A stretch of 64,000 nt of DNA from Adhaeribacter pallidiroseus (lineage in GTDB: Bacteria > Bacteroidota > Bacteroidia > Cytophagales > Hymenobacteraceae): NCBI RefSeq assembly GCF_003340495.1, contig NZ_QASA01000001.1, positions 2,542,001 to 2,606,000 of the forward strand, read 5' to 3'. The position numbers and the translations under genes are program-made. The notes beneath the pieces were generated by a model that saw only the letters and a program-made list of their open reading frames with translations, searched no databases and was not told where the DNA came from. Positions 8,978 through 18,083 of the stretch are shown piece by piece; positions within the stretch are counted from its first letter, which is position 1; each line of letters opens with the position of its first letter.

Positions 8978-8991
8978 AAAAATTGTGCGCT

Positions 8992-11616
8992 TTAATCCAC
9001 TAAAATGCGTTGATCCTGAGTTACCCGAAAATTTTCAACTACTTTAATGGCTTCGGAAATTTGTTCGGAGAATATACAGATAAAAGAATCACGAGTAGCA
9101 TTTTCCAGAGCGTAAGCAATAGCCCGCATCTCTTCCGGGATTACTTTTATTTCTCTTTCTCCTGCGTATTGAATGCCTTGGGTTAGTAATCGTACTATCT
9201 CCTCCGGATTACCACCCCGCAAATCATTATCCTGCCGAATGATAATTTCATCAAACAGTTCACCAGCTATCCTACCTAACTCCATAGTATCTTCATCTCG
9301 CCGATCGCCCACTCCCGCAATAATTCCTACTTTGCGAGTAGGATGGGTACTATTTAAAAATTCGCCAATTGCTTTTAACCCCGCCGGATTATGTGCATAA
9401 TCAACCAGAACTTCAAAATTTGGAAAACGGAATAAATTCATGCGGCCGGGCGTTTTAGCCGGTGAAGGAATAAAAGTGCGCAAGGCTGTTTTTATGTCAT
9501 CTACGGGTATATGCGACACGTACGCCGCTAGAGTGGCAGCTAGCACGTTTTCAATATTAAACCGGGCTCTTCCGCCAAAAGTAAGTGGAATATCTGCCAC
9601 TCGATCGACCCGAACTTTATAACTATTTTTAAAAATAGAGATGTACCCGTTTTCTAAAACCGCAGCCAAACCACCTTTGGCAATATGCTTTGCTATTCGG
9701 GGATTGTTTTCATCTAAACTAAAAAAGGCTATCCGGCTGCTTACCTCTTTTCCCATGGCATAAACCAAATCATCATCGGCATTCAAAATTGCGTAGCCAT
9801 CCGGAGAAACAGTTCTGGGAACAACTGCTTTAACCCGGGCCATATCCTCCAGTGTATTAATATCCCGTAATCCTAAATGGTCAGCAGCTACGTTGGTCAC
9901 AATTCCTACATCGCAATGATGAAAGCCTAAACCTGAACGCAACATGCCACCTCGGGCACACTCCAGCACGGCAAAGTTCACGGTTGGATCTTTTAACACA
10001 AATTCAGTACTGCGAGCGCCGGTAGTGTCTCCTTTTTCGAGTAATCTATCTTGAATATAAATACCATCGGTAGTAGTAAAGCCAACCTGGTATCCCCCCG
10101 ATTTAATTATATGCGCCGTTAAACGAGTAGTAGTGGTTTTGCCGTTGGTACCCGTGACCGCAATAATGGGTATTCGCGACGGACACCCCCGGGGAAACAG
10201 CATATCTATCACCGGTTCGGCCACATTACGGGGTAAACCATCGGTAGGGGAAATATGCATCCGGAAACCAGGAGCAGCGTTTACTTCCAAAACTGCTCCC
10301 CTAGCCTCATTTAAAGGAATCGCAATATCGGTGGTCATTACGTCTATACCGCAAACATCTAACCCGATAATGCCGGCAATTCGTTCGGCCATCAATACAT
10401 TATACGGGTCTATCATATCGGTAACATCAGTAGCCGTACCACCTGTACTTATATTAGCCGTACTTTTTAAAAATAAAACTTCGCCGGGCGGTAATATTGA
10501 TTTTACAGTTAATTCTTTATCTCTTAAAATAGCATTGGTTTGCTTATCTACTTTAATTTTAGTAAGCACTTTCTCATGTCCCACTCCCCTCCGAGGGTCA
10601 GAATTAACTTGATCAATTAATTCCTGAATGGTGGATACGCCATCACCTACTACCATGGCGGGAGTACGTTTGGCCGCCGCCACAAACTTTTTATTAATAA
10701 CTAATAGCCTAAAATCGAAACCCTGAATAAACTGCTCCACAATAACTGCTTCGGAATATTTTTGGGCATCGTTAAAGCCTTTTAAGGCCTCTTTCCAACT
10801 TTTTATATGGATAGTGGCTCCTTTCCCGTGGTTTCCGTCTAAAGGTTTAGTTACTAGAGGGTAGTCTAATTCGGCCACAGCTTGTTTTAATCCGGTGGCA
10901 TCGTACACCGTGGTACCCCGGGGCACGGGTACGCCAGCCTCGTCCAGCATGGCTTTAGTAGCATTTTTATCGCCGGCTAGTTCCGCGGCAAAAAGGGCGG
11001 TCCGGCAGGTCATGGTGGCTTGTATGCGTTGTTGGTTTACTCCATATCCTAACTGAATAAGATAATTTCGGTTTAACCGGATATAAGGAATATTACGGCT
11101 GACGGCTTCGGCCACGATAGAATAAGTACTTGGGCCAATGTGTTCTGCTTCTCTTATTTCGTGCAGTTTATCTATGTCACGCTGCACATTGTATTTTGTT
11201 TTTTTTAATAAAGTTTCCGTAATACGAACGGCAGCTTTGGCGGCATATTCGCCAGCACGTTCTTCTTCATACGAAAAGATAACGTAATCACTTCCATCAT
11301 CCGGGGCAGGTGCCGTGCGGCCAAAACCACAATCCATTCCACCAAGTTTCTGTAATTCTAAGGCAACATGTTCTACTACGTGGCTGATAGTTGTTCCTTC
11401 GTGTACGGCTTTAAAAAAGCCACCTTCAACACCTTCGGCAGCTCGGTGCTCATACATCTCCGGAAACATGGCTTCTAACCTTTCCGGAAAACCGGGTATA
11501 GTATTGGTTAACACGCGGTAGTACTCACCCAAAGCAATTTTTAAAACAATTATTTTAGGGTGTTTAACAGACCAGTAATTAGGACCACGCATGATCCTTA
11601 AGTCAATGATTTCCAT
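8992..11616 (-). CDS. cphA: Cyanophycin synthetase CphA
   Basis: 874 residues, the usual CphA1 length. The N-domain carries HVVEH (His79 to His83, Glu82), the inverted-zincin-like motif associated with primer processing in characterised CphA1. It is followed by an ATP-grasp domain that by family knowledge adds Asp to the backbone. Then comes a Mur-ligase-like domain with P-loop VTGTNGKTTTTR (near residue 490) and NIENVLAA, which adds Arg to Asp side chains. The product is the storage polymer multi-L-arginyl-poly-L-aspartate, made in the cytoplasm. It lies 53 nt downstream of cphB on the same strand, forming a make/break pair. All three domains look intact. Confidence 0.95.
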   Translation of the reverse strand: MEIIDLRIMRGPNYWSVKHPKIIVLKIALGEYYRVLTNTIPGFPERLEAMFPEMYEHRAAEGVEGGFFKAVHEGTTISHVVEHVALELQKLGGMDCGFGRTAPAPDDGSDYVIFSYEEERAGEYAAKAAVRITETLLKKTKYNVQRDIDKLHEIREAEHIGPSTYSIVAEAVSRNIPYIRLNRNYLIQLGYGVNQQRIQATMTCRTALFAAELAGDKNATKAMLDEAGVPVPRGTTVYDATGLKQAVAELDYPLVTKPLDGNHGKGATIHIKSWKEALKGFNDAQKYSEAVIVEQFIQGFDFRLLVINKKFVAAAKRTPAMVVGDGVSTIQELIDQVNSDPRRGVGHEKVLTKIKVDKQTNAILRDKELTVKSILPPGEVLFLKSTANISTGGTATDVTDMIDPYNVLMAERIAGIIGLDVCGIDVMTTDIAIPLNEARGAVLEVNAAPGFRMHISPTDGLPRNVAEPVIDMLFPRGCPSRIPIIAVTGTNGKTTTTRLTAHIIKSGGYQVGFTTTDGIYIQDRLLEKGDTTGARSTEFVLKDPTVNFAVLECARGGMLRSGLGFHHCDVGIVTNVAADHLGLRDINTLEDMARVKAVVPRTVSPDGYAILNADDDLVYAMGKEVSSRIAFFSLDENNPRIAKHIAKGGLAAVLENGYISIFKNSYKVRVDRVADIPLTFGGRARFNIENVLAATLAAYVSHIPVDDIKTALRTFIPSPAKTPGRMNLFRFPNFEVLVDYAHNPAGLKAIGEFLNSTHPTRKVGIIAGVGDRRDEDTMELGRIAGELFDEIIIRQDNDLRGGNPEEIVRLLTQGIQYAGEREIKVIPEEMRAIAYALENATRDSFICIFSEQISEAIKVVENFRVTQDQRILVD

Positions 11617-11669
11617 GAAAAGGAATATTTCGTAAAGTTGTTTATACAGGGTATTTTTACTTCGAACTT

Positions 11670-12563
11670 CTATTTATGATAACTATCGGCAATATTAATT
11701 TCGTACCGGTCGCCGGCTCCCAGCATATGCACGAGGAGATTACGCATGGTTACCGGAGCGCCTGTATCTACTAAGTGTACGTTAGTTTCGGTGGATAGGT
11801 GACCATCTACAATTACAATCAGGCCACTGCCAATAACTTCTATATTGCGGCCGTCCCGCACAATAATGCCCGTGTCTTCTTCTAAACCAATGCCAATACA
11901 ACCCGGATTTGTGGCAATAGCCTGGGTCATGCGCACCATCCGGCCCCGGGCGATAAAATGCGTATCAATAGCCACGTCTTTTAAAAACTCTAACCCAGTC
12001 GTAATGCGCACTTCTCCTTTTAAAAATCCCCCGCCGTTGGTAGGACCTTCGTAAATCATGGGCGTGGACATGGCCATAGCCCCTGCGCTGGTTCCGGCAA
12101 TGGTAATGGTATCGTAAGTATACCGGTATTTTAAAATATTTAAAAATTCGGTTCCTCCCAGAATAGCCGTTAATCGCAGTTGATCGCCCCCGGTGAACAT
12201 AATACCATCGGCTTGTTCCACTGCCTGCAGGTATTCTGCTTTAGTCGCATCTTCCCGGCACCGAATATCAATTACGGAAACGTTGTTTAGACCTAATTTT
12301 TTAAAAGCCTGTACGTAATCTTGAGCAGACTCTTTAGGAAGCGAACTGGCTGTGGGGATAATAGCAATTAAAGGATTATCTTTTTTTAACTCTGCTTTAA
12401 AACAATCCAGAATTCCTAAGGGAATAAAATTTTCGTTATTAATCTGATTTGAGTCATGGTCCGGGGCCTGACCTTTATTCTCTTTTCCGCCAATGGCAAT
12501 TAAAACTCCTTTCGGTAAAGGGCATTCGGAGTTATGCTCCAACGATTTTCTCTTTTTAGTCAT
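11670..12563 (-). CDS. cphB: Cyanophycinase (S51 family)
   Basis: 297 residues. The serine nucleophile lies in AGTSAGAMAM (Ser159), preceded by MFTGGDQLRL, the pattern of S51 cyanophycinases. The family hydrolyses cyanophycin to beta-Asp-Arg dipeptides. No signal peptide is seen; the N-terminus is polar, so this is the intracellular type. It is the first gene of the cphB-cphA operon. A dedicated isoaspartyl dipeptidase, needed to finish the dipeptides, is not visible in this window. Confidence 0.93.
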   Translation of the reverse strand: MTKKRKSLEHNSECPLPKGVLIAIGGKENKGQAPDHDSNQINNENFIPLGILDCFKAELKKDNPLIAIIPTASSLPKESAQDYVQAFKKLGLNNVSVIDIRCREDATKAEYLQAVEQADGIMFTGGDQLRLTAILGGTEFLNILKYRYTYDTITIAGTSAGAMAMSTPMIYEGPTNGGGFLKGEVRITTGLEFLKDVAIDTHFIARGRMVRMTQAIATNPGCIGIGLEEDTGIIVRDGRNIEVIGSGLIVIVDGHLSTETNVHLVDTGAPVTMRNLLVHMLGAGDRYEINIADSYHK

Positions 12564-12829
12564 ATTGTAGCATCAAACAACTATTATTTAAAGCTTTCGC
12601 CGACTTTATTTCATACACACTAAACAGGCTTAGCCGCGCAAGAGATAAATTTTAAAAAACACTGTTTTCTTGCTGTTGCAGTTCGTTTTAGTAGCAAAAA
12701 AGATGAAATGCTTCTGAATCTAACCCGCTGGTTTCTATAATTCCGTATTTGTAGACAATGTGTTCCGTATTAAATCTTACAATAAAAAACTTGAAAAGCT
12801 GGAGGTAACTATAATACAAGATAAGTAGC

Positions 12830-13171
12830 TTAGTTACGGCGAATTAAGTTTAAAGCTTGGTTATAAGAAGAGGCAAGAGAAATAAAACGATCCAGACCGG
12901 TTTCGAAAAATACAGCTTCCAGTTTAGGTTGAAGCCCAAATAAAACAATAACTTTATTTTGGTTTTGAAATAGCTTTTGATAACGCAATAAAGAACGCAA
13001 CCCAGCAACGCAAACATGTGTTAAATGGTTACAATCTATTAATATAGCCGGAGTGGAGACCTCCAGGCATTTATCTAGATTATTATTTAAATAAATGAGT
13101 TTATCTGAATCAATATCACCCGATATAGAAATAAGATAATGGTCCTGTTTTAAATAGGTATTTATTTCCAT
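12830..13171 (-). CDS. STAS-domain protein lacking the phosphoacceptor serine
   Basis: 113 residues, essentially one STAS domain (anti-sigma-factor-antagonist fold): an N-terminal strand pair with SGDIDSD, a central ILIDCNHL strand and a C-terminal TGLDRFISLASS helix region. Where the family normally has Asp-Ser-Ser-Gly-Leu, this protein has Cys-Val-Ala-Gly-Leu (HVCVAGLRSLL). The serine that is phosphorylated in SpoIIAA/RsbV-type regulators is therefore absent. No anti-sigma kinase or sigma factor is adjacent; the nearest regulator is the divergent response regulator at 13592. The role is unknown; regulation that does not depend on phosphorylation is an inference. Confidence 0.8.
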   Translation of the reverse strand: MEINTYLKQDHYLISISGDIDSDKLIYLNNNLDKCLEVSTPAILIDCNHLTHVCVAGLRSLLRYQKLFQNQNKVIVLFGLQPKLEAVFFETGLDRFISLASSYNQALNLIRRN

Positions 13172-13591
13172 GGTTAAATCAGATTACCTAACATGCATCT
13201 ATACCTAAATTAGAGTAATTAATTGAAAGCCAAGTTAATTACTTCATCGAATCTCGAACAAGTATAGTAAATTTCAGGGTAAAACTTAATGTTCAGCAGT
13301 AGTTATTGTGGCAGATAGTAAAAACCCGTGTTTGTACTCATTTAATCCGTATTAATACATTTTCAGTATTAATCAGAAACAATATTTTTGTAAGAGTCGC
13401 AATTTTGACTTATAAGAATTATAAATTTAAATAGTTAAAATTACTACCTGGATTAAAAAATTTAGTATGAGTTACTGATTGTACATTCCACAAAGCTTTT
13501 TCTGGCCAAGTGAATTTAACATCATAGAGCAATATATTTCAGGGGCATTATTTCAGCATTCAACTAAAAATTTAGTTAAAAGCAACTCAAG
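13172..13591. other. 420-nt AT-rich divergent intergenic region
   Basis: It separates the STAS gene (minus) from the response regulator (plus). A TATTTTTG -7-like box lies at 13383-13390 on the plus strand, but no TTG is found at the right distance upstream. It would leave a leader of about 200 nt. No reading frame or repeat was recognised. Confidence 0.4.
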
Positions 13592-14242
13592 ATGATTCAT
13601 ATATTACTAGTAGACGATCACAAAATTATCCGGGACGGAATTAAATCTTTATTAAAAGATGAAGCAACCATTGAGGTAGTAGGGGAAGCTTCCAATGCAC
13701 AAGAATTAATTGAGATTTTGCCCGAAAAAGAAGTAGACGTAATAATCATGGACCTTAACATGCCCGTGATGGATGGTTTTGAAGGAACGAAGTACATTAA
13801 GGAAAATCATCCGGATAAAAAAGTATTGGTTCTTTCTATGTTGGATAATGAAAATTACATTTCCAAAGTGATGGATGCCGGTGCATCGGGTTATATTTTA
13901 AAAAATACCGGCCGCGAAGAAATGATTTACGCCATTACAACCATTGCCGCAGGCAATCTTTTTATTTGTACCGAAATTGCCTTAAATCTTTTAAAACGCG
14001 TGCAATCATCGACAGCCAAAATAGAAAATAATGGTACACGTCAACCTGGTGATCTGTCTAAAAGGGAAATAGAAGTTTTGCGATTAATTGCGGAAGGATT
14101 AACAAATGCCGAAATTGCGGATAAACTATTTACCAGTAAACGCACTATTGAATCGCACCGACAACATTTAATAGAGAAAACGCAGGCTAAAAACACAGCT
14201 GCATTAGTAAAATTTGCTCTTGAAAAGGGTATTATCGATTAA
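13592..14242 (+). CDS. NarL/FixJ-family response regulator
   Basis: 216 residues. The N-terminal receiver domain has the acidic pair Asp8-Asp9, phosphoacceptor Asp54 in IIMDLNMPVMDG, and a conserved Lys in the YILKNTGREE segment. A C-terminal LuxR-type helix-turn-helix follows (LSKREIEVLRLIAEGLTNAEIADKLF..., about residues 150-210). It is a phosphorylation-controlled DNA-binding regulator. No histidine kinase is adjacent, so it is an orphan here. It is followed by a perfect palindromic terminator. The target genes are unknown. Confidence 0.93.
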   Translation: MIHILLVDDHKIIRDGIKSLLKDEATIEVVGEASNAQELIEILPEKEVDVIIMDLNMPVMDGFEGTKYIKENHPDKKVLVLSMLDNENYISKVMDAGASGYILKNTGREEMIYAITTIAAGNLFICTEIALNLLKRVQSSTAKIENNGTRQPGDLSKREIEVLRLIAEGLTNAEIADKLFTSKRTIESHRQHLIEKTQAKNTAALVKFALEKGIID

Positions 14243-14291
14243 GTACAATTAGTATTAACTAGTATAAGGATTAAGAGGAGTAAACTACAGT

Positions 14292-14335
14292 TATAAAAAA
14301 GCCTGAATGGGTATACCCATTCAGGCTTTTTTATA
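14292..14335. terminator. Perfect 44-nt palindromic terminator
   Basis: A 22-bp perfect palindrome centred on GTATAC, with the GC-containing stem GCCTGAATGGG flanked by A6 and T6 runs. It closes the response-regulator gene on the plus strand and the tRNA-Cys transcript on the minus strand. Confidence 0.88.
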
Positions 14336-14340
14336 AAAAG

Positions 14341-14411
14341 AGGTAACGAGCGGATTCGAACCGCTGTAGCAGCTTTTGCAGAGCTGAGCCTAGCCACTCG
14401 GCCACGTTACC
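14341..14411 (-). tRNA. tRNA-Cys (GCA)
   Basis: Read on the minus strand: acceptor arm GGTAACG / CGTTACC, T-arm AGCGG-TTCGAATC-CGCT, and an anticodon arm with loop CTGCAAA giving anticodon GCA. The discriminator base is U (complement of 14341), the known Cys identity element. The D-arm is GCCGAGTGGCTAGGC-like. The CCA end is not encoded. Length is 71 nt. Confidence 0.95.
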
Positions 14412-14530
14412 GGGTATTTGCGAGTGCAAACATACGTACATTTCTATTTCTATCAAACACTAACCACAAGAATTTATTATTAAGTTTTAGTGATCTAATT
14501 TCAAAGAGTAAATATAAACCAAAAAAGAAA

Positions 14531-14566
14531 TGAAAAAAGCGCCTGAATACTCAGGCGCTTTTTTCA
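14531..14566. terminator. Hairpin terminator downstream of rpsA
   Basis: A 16-bp perfect inverted repeat, TGAAAAAAGCGCCTGA / TCAGGCGCTTTTTTCA, with loop ATAC. It lies 20 nt past the rpsA stop on the minus strand, with a T-run in the proper orientation. Confidence 0.88.
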
Positions 14567-14586
14567 TTTACTGCTAATTAATTTAC

Positions 14587-16485
14587 TTATTCAGCAGCGT
14601 TAGTATCCGATTCTGGTGAATTATCAGTAGCCGATCTAGCATCAGCCGCTGCTTGCAGTTTCTTAGTACCAACTTCTTTTTCGTTATTTTGCATTTGCTC
14701 ACGCAACGCAGAAAGAGCTTCTAAATCGCCCAAAGTAGATTTAACTTCTTCTTTTTTCTTGTTATCGGCAGGTTTCGCCGCTTGTGGCGCTGCTCCGATA
14801 CCTGGGGTACCTGGCTTTTTCTTAAATTTATCCGCTTTTGCCGCCTCTTCTTTCGCGTCGGTGTACACGTTAGAATGCGACAATACAATTTTACGATCTT
14901 CCTTTGAAAACTCCATTACTTTAAAATCCAACGATTCACCAGCCTCAGCGGTAGTTCCGTCTTCTTTCACCAGGTTCTTCGGATAAGCAAATCCTTCGAT
15001 TCCGTAAGGTAACTCTAATACCGCTCCACGATCGTTTTTCTCCAGGATGGTGGCCCGGTGCATAGAACCTACGTGGAAAACAGTGGCAAAAGTGTCCCAA
15101 GGATTTTCTTCTAGTTGCTTATGGCCTAATGCTAAACGCCGATTAGGAACGTCTAATTCCAGCACTACCACGTCTAAGGTTTCTCCTACCTTCACAAATT
15201 CTGAAGGATGTTTGATTTTCTTAGTCCAAGATAAATCAGAAACGTGAACTAAACCATCAACCCCCTCTTCCAACTCAATGAATAAGCCAAAATTCGTAAG
15301 ATTACGAACTACGCCGGTATGACGCGTGCTAACGCCGTATTTCTGAAGAACATCTTGTTTCGTCCAAGGATCTTCGGTTAATTGCTTAATGCCTAAAGAC
15401 ATTTTGCGTTCGTCCCGATCCAGGGTTAAAACTACTGCTTCAATCTCATCACCTTGTTTAATAAAATCTTGCGGGTTACGCAAATGCTGTGACCAGCTCA
15501 TTTCCGAAACGTGAATCAAGCCTTCTACACCCGGTAAAATTTCCAGGAATGCACCATAATCCGCCACATTCACAATTTTGCCTTTAATGCGGGAACCCAC
15601 TTCAATCTCTGGTGATAAGGCATCCCATGGGTGAGGAGTTAACTGCTTCATGCCTAAAGAAATCCGCTTCTTGTCTTCGTCGAAGTCCAGCACTACTACG
15701 TTTACCTTTTGGTCTAATTCCAACACTTCTTGCGGATGGTTAATCCGTCCCCAGGAAATATCGGTAATGTGCAGTAACCCATCTACTCCACCTAAGTCGA
15801 TAAATACCCCGAAGTTGGTCATGTTCTTGATAACACCTTCGAGTACCTGGCCTTTTTCCAGGTTGTTTAGGATACCCTGGCGTTGCTGCTCGAGATCTTT
15901 CTCGATGAGTACTTTATGCGATACCACTACGTTGTCGAAAGCAGCGTTGATTTTAACTACTTTCACTTCCATTTTCTTACCCACAAATACATCGAAGTCA
16001 CGGATTGGCTTCACGTCGATTTGAGAACCTGGTAAGAAAGCTTCTACTCCGTATAGGTCGATAATTAAACCACCCTTGGTACGGCGTTTTACCATGCCCT
16101 CTAAAATAGTATCATTATCTAGAGCACCGTAAATATTATCCCAAGCCTTTACAATTTTCGCTTTTTTGCGAGATAAAATTAACTGTCCGTTAGGATCTTC
16201 CTGGTCTTCAATAAAAACCTCTACTTCATCACCAATTTTTATATCAGGCTGATCGCGGAATTCGGAAAGTGGAACTAAACCATCCGATTTAAATCCAATG
16301 TTCAGAATAACGTCCCGGTCGGTGATGCCTACAATGGTTCCTTTAATTACTTCTTCTTCCTGCACGGTGTTCAGGGTATCACCATACATTTTTTCTAGCT
16401 GCGCTCGCTCATCTTTGGAATAAGCGCCGCCAAACTTCTGAGACTCAAATTTGTCCCAGTCAAAATCATCAATATTTGTACTCAT
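14587..16485 (-). CDS. rpsA: 30S ribosomal protein S1
   Basis: 632 residues from the ATG at 16485 (MSTNIDDFDWDKF). A start 27 nt upstream is possible but adds a non-conserved tail. Six S1 RNA-binding repeats are visible from repeated motifs such as LHITDISW, IHVSEMSW and VHVSDLSW, with linkers RISLGMKQL, KMSLGIKQL and RLALGHKQL. The C-terminus is an acidic/Ala-rich low-complexity tail. By family knowledge it delivers mRNA to the 30S subunit; in Bacteroidota, where Shine-Dalgarno use is weak, it is thought to be especially important. A TACTTTTG box (minus strand, 16589-16596) suggests a leader of roughly 100 nt. Confidence 0.97.
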   Translation of the reverse strand: MSTNIDDFDWDKFESQKFGGAYSKDERAQLEKMYGDTLNTVQEEEVIKGTIVGITDRDVILNIGFKSDGLVPLSEFRDQPDIKIGDEVEVFIEDQEDPNGQLILSRKKAKIVKAWDNIYGALDNDTILEGMVKRRTKGGLIIDLYGVEAFLPGSQIDVKPIRDFDVFVGKKMEVKVVKINAAFDNVVVSHKVLIEKDLEQQRQGILNNLEKGQVLEGVIKNMTNFGVFIDLGGVDGLLHITDISWGRINHPQEVLELDQKVNVVVLDFDEDKKRISLGMKQLTPHPWDALSPEIEVGSRIKGKIVNVADYGAFLEILPGVEGLIHVSEMSWSQHLRNPQDFIKQGDEIEAVVLTLDRDERKMSLGIKQLTEDPWTKQDVLQKYGVSTRHTGVVRNLTNFGLFIELEEGVDGLVHVSDLSWTKKIKHPSEFVKVGETLDVVVLELDVPNRRLALGHKQLEENPWDTFATVFHVGSMHRATILEKNDRGAVLELPYGIEGFAYPKNLVKEDGTTAEAGESLDFKVMEFSKEDRKIVLSHSNVYTDAKEEAAKADKFKKKPGTPGIGAAPQAAKPADNKKKEEVKSTLGDLEALSALREQMQNNEKEVGTKKLQAAADARSATDNSPESDTNAAE

Positions 16486-16588
16486 AAAGTATTGCTCTAA
16501 ATTACTAACCAACAGTCGAGCTTTCTGCCGGTAATTTGGTTAAAGATTTTCCAGCAATTGCCAGAACCACTCATTTTGAATGGAATGG

Positions 16589-16596
16589 CAAAAGTA
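16589..16596 (-). promoter_or_regulatory. Candidate -7 promoter box for rpsA
   Basis: TACTTTTG on the minus strand matches TAnnTTTG about 105 nt upstream of the rpsA ATG. The -33 TTG is not exact (TTC at the expected spacing), so this is a moderate call. Confidence 0.45.
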
Positions 16597-16693
16597 GTGA
16601 TTTTTTGAAGAGAATGAAAATTAAGTTTTGGAGGATCAGCAGTAGTAATCCTGGTTTGCGTTAAGGCGATAAAAAATTAAAAAAATGCCTATT

Positions 16694-17194
16694 TTAATTT
16701 TTAGAACGCAGATACGTATGCCAGCTATGATCAATTGTATCAGAATGCAAAACCAAAAACGACGTTAAACTGGGTTTTTTAGGTTTTTGCTTTAACAGCA
16801 TATTTGCTTCTTCCGGAGTTCGATCTCCTTTGCGAGTATTGCAGCGCATACAAGCTGTGCCTAAGTTAGTCCAATTAGACTCTCCTCCCCTTGATCGTGG
16901 TATAATATGATCTATTGTCAGGTTTTTGGTAGAATCACAGTATAAACAGCGAAACTGATCGCGGCGCATGATGTTCTGGCGACTTAAAGCAATGCCTTTG
17001 TAGGGCACATTCACGTAACGCTGCAAACGAATAATGGATGGAACCGGGAATGTTTTACTAATGGTTCGTAAAGCCCCATGGCGCTTCTCTACTAGTTCAG
17101 CTTTTTCCAAAAATAACAAAATAAAGGCTTTATGAATACTACAAAGGGAAATAGCGGAGTAATCCTGATTTAATATAAGTACTTTCTGATCCAT
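16694..17194 (-). CDS. HNH endonuclease
   Basis: 166 residues. A zinc-finger-like pair CLYC (Cys83, Cys86) is followed by the HNH core: IDHIIPRSRGG (Asp95-His96), NWTNLGTAC (Asn110) and the second zinc pair CMRC with NTRKG (Cys115, Cys118, Asn119). It matches the stand-alone HNH proteins widespread in Bacteroidota chromosomes, whose role is unknown; it is not linked here to a restriction or toxin system. The N-terminal 75 residues form the usual extra domain (VLILNQDY start). Confidence 0.9.
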   Translation of the reverse strand: MDQKVLILNQDYSAISLCSIHKAFILLFLEKAELVEKRHGALRTISKTFPVPSIIRLQRYVNVPYKGIALSRQNIMRRDQFRCLYCDSTKNLTIDHIIPRSRGGESNWTNLGTACMRCNTRKGDRTPEEANMLLKQKPKKPSLTSFLVLHSDTIDHSWHTYLRSKN

Positions 17195-17283
17195 AAACTT
17201 CTAAGAAACCTGCCTAACATACGTAATAATCATTTGTTTAGCAACACCAATCTATACAGTTAAGAACAAAAAAGTAGAACATT

Positions 17284-18069
17284 TTATTTCGCTAGCGGCA
17301 AAATTCTTTTGATAATGCGTAAACGATGCGTATACCGTTTTCGCTGGTGATTAAAAATGCCGTAATGGTCAAGCATATCTACACGTACTTCGCCGTGGGC
17401 ATGAATAATTTGTTGATTTTCCAGCATTATACCAACGTGAATAATCCTTCCTTCGGCATTATCGAAAAAAGCCAGATCACCGGGTTGCGTTAAATTTGCG
17501 AAATGAACTTCAGTACCTAAAGATACTTGTTGCCAGGCATCGCGGGGAAAGGCAAAACCACATATACCAAAAACCTGCTGTACAAACCCAGAGCAATCAA
17601 TACCAAATATAGATTTCCCTCCCCATAAGTAAGGCGTTTTTAAATAACTGTTCGCTATTTTAGTGAAGAAATTGATTTTAAATGGCAAAGCACTATTGGT
17701 AGCCCGGCCGCTATAAACATATTTCTGATCATTAATACGGATGTTAATGCCATCGAAAAAAGGCAAAACACTACCAATCATAATAGGTATGCGGGTAACG
17801 GCACTACTTACTGTTTGCACTAGATCAACGGCGCGCGGATGCGGGTTGGCTTTCCATTCGATAAAATAGTCGGGTGTTACCGGACAGTGTTGTTTAAAGT
17901 CTATCCAACCCTGATAGTCATCAGCGGCAATTTGGATTTGGTGCCAGTTCCCCTGAGAACCCTGGATTTGGTAACACTCACCGTACAAAAGTTGGGTTAC
18001 TATTTCACTTTTATCGGAAGGTTCCGCTCTTACCGGCACTAAGCTTAAACTACATATTCCGTAATCCAC
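17284..18069 (-). CDS. NlpC/P60 (C40) cell-wall peptidase with SH3 domain
   Basis: 261 residues. The N-terminal about 70 residues resemble a bacterial SH3 domain (VPVRAEPSDKSEIVTQLLYGE, GWIDF). The C-terminal NlpC/P60 domain shows the catalytic Cys in GIDCSGFVQ (Cys159), His in IIHVGIML (His211) and a third polar residue in IIHAHG (His223). Members cut D-Glu-diamino-acid bonds in murein peptides. No signal peptide is evident, so it may act on recycled muropeptides in the cytoplasm, as known for Bacteroidota homologues. The catalytic set looks complete. Confidence 0.92.
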   Translation of the reverse strand: MDYGICSLSLVPVRAEPSDKSEIVTQLLYGECYQIQGSQGNWHQIQIAADDYQGWIDFKQHCPVTPDYFIEWKANPHPRAVDLVQTVSSAVTRIPIMIGSVLPFFDGINIRINDQKYVYSGRATNSALPFKINFFTKIANSYLKTPYLWGGKSIFGIDCSGFVQQVFGICGFAFPRDAWQQVSLGTEVHFANLTQPGDLAFFDNAEGRIIHVGIMLENQQIIHAHGEVRVDMLDHYGIFNHQRKRYTHRLRIIKRILPLAK

Positions 18070-18083
18070 TCTTTTTTAAATTT

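Noticed and set aside
10133-10612. Long open frame on the plus strand inside cphA
   Set aside because: It is the antisense shadow of the cyanophycin synthetase codons. It has low-complexity composition and no recognisable domain.
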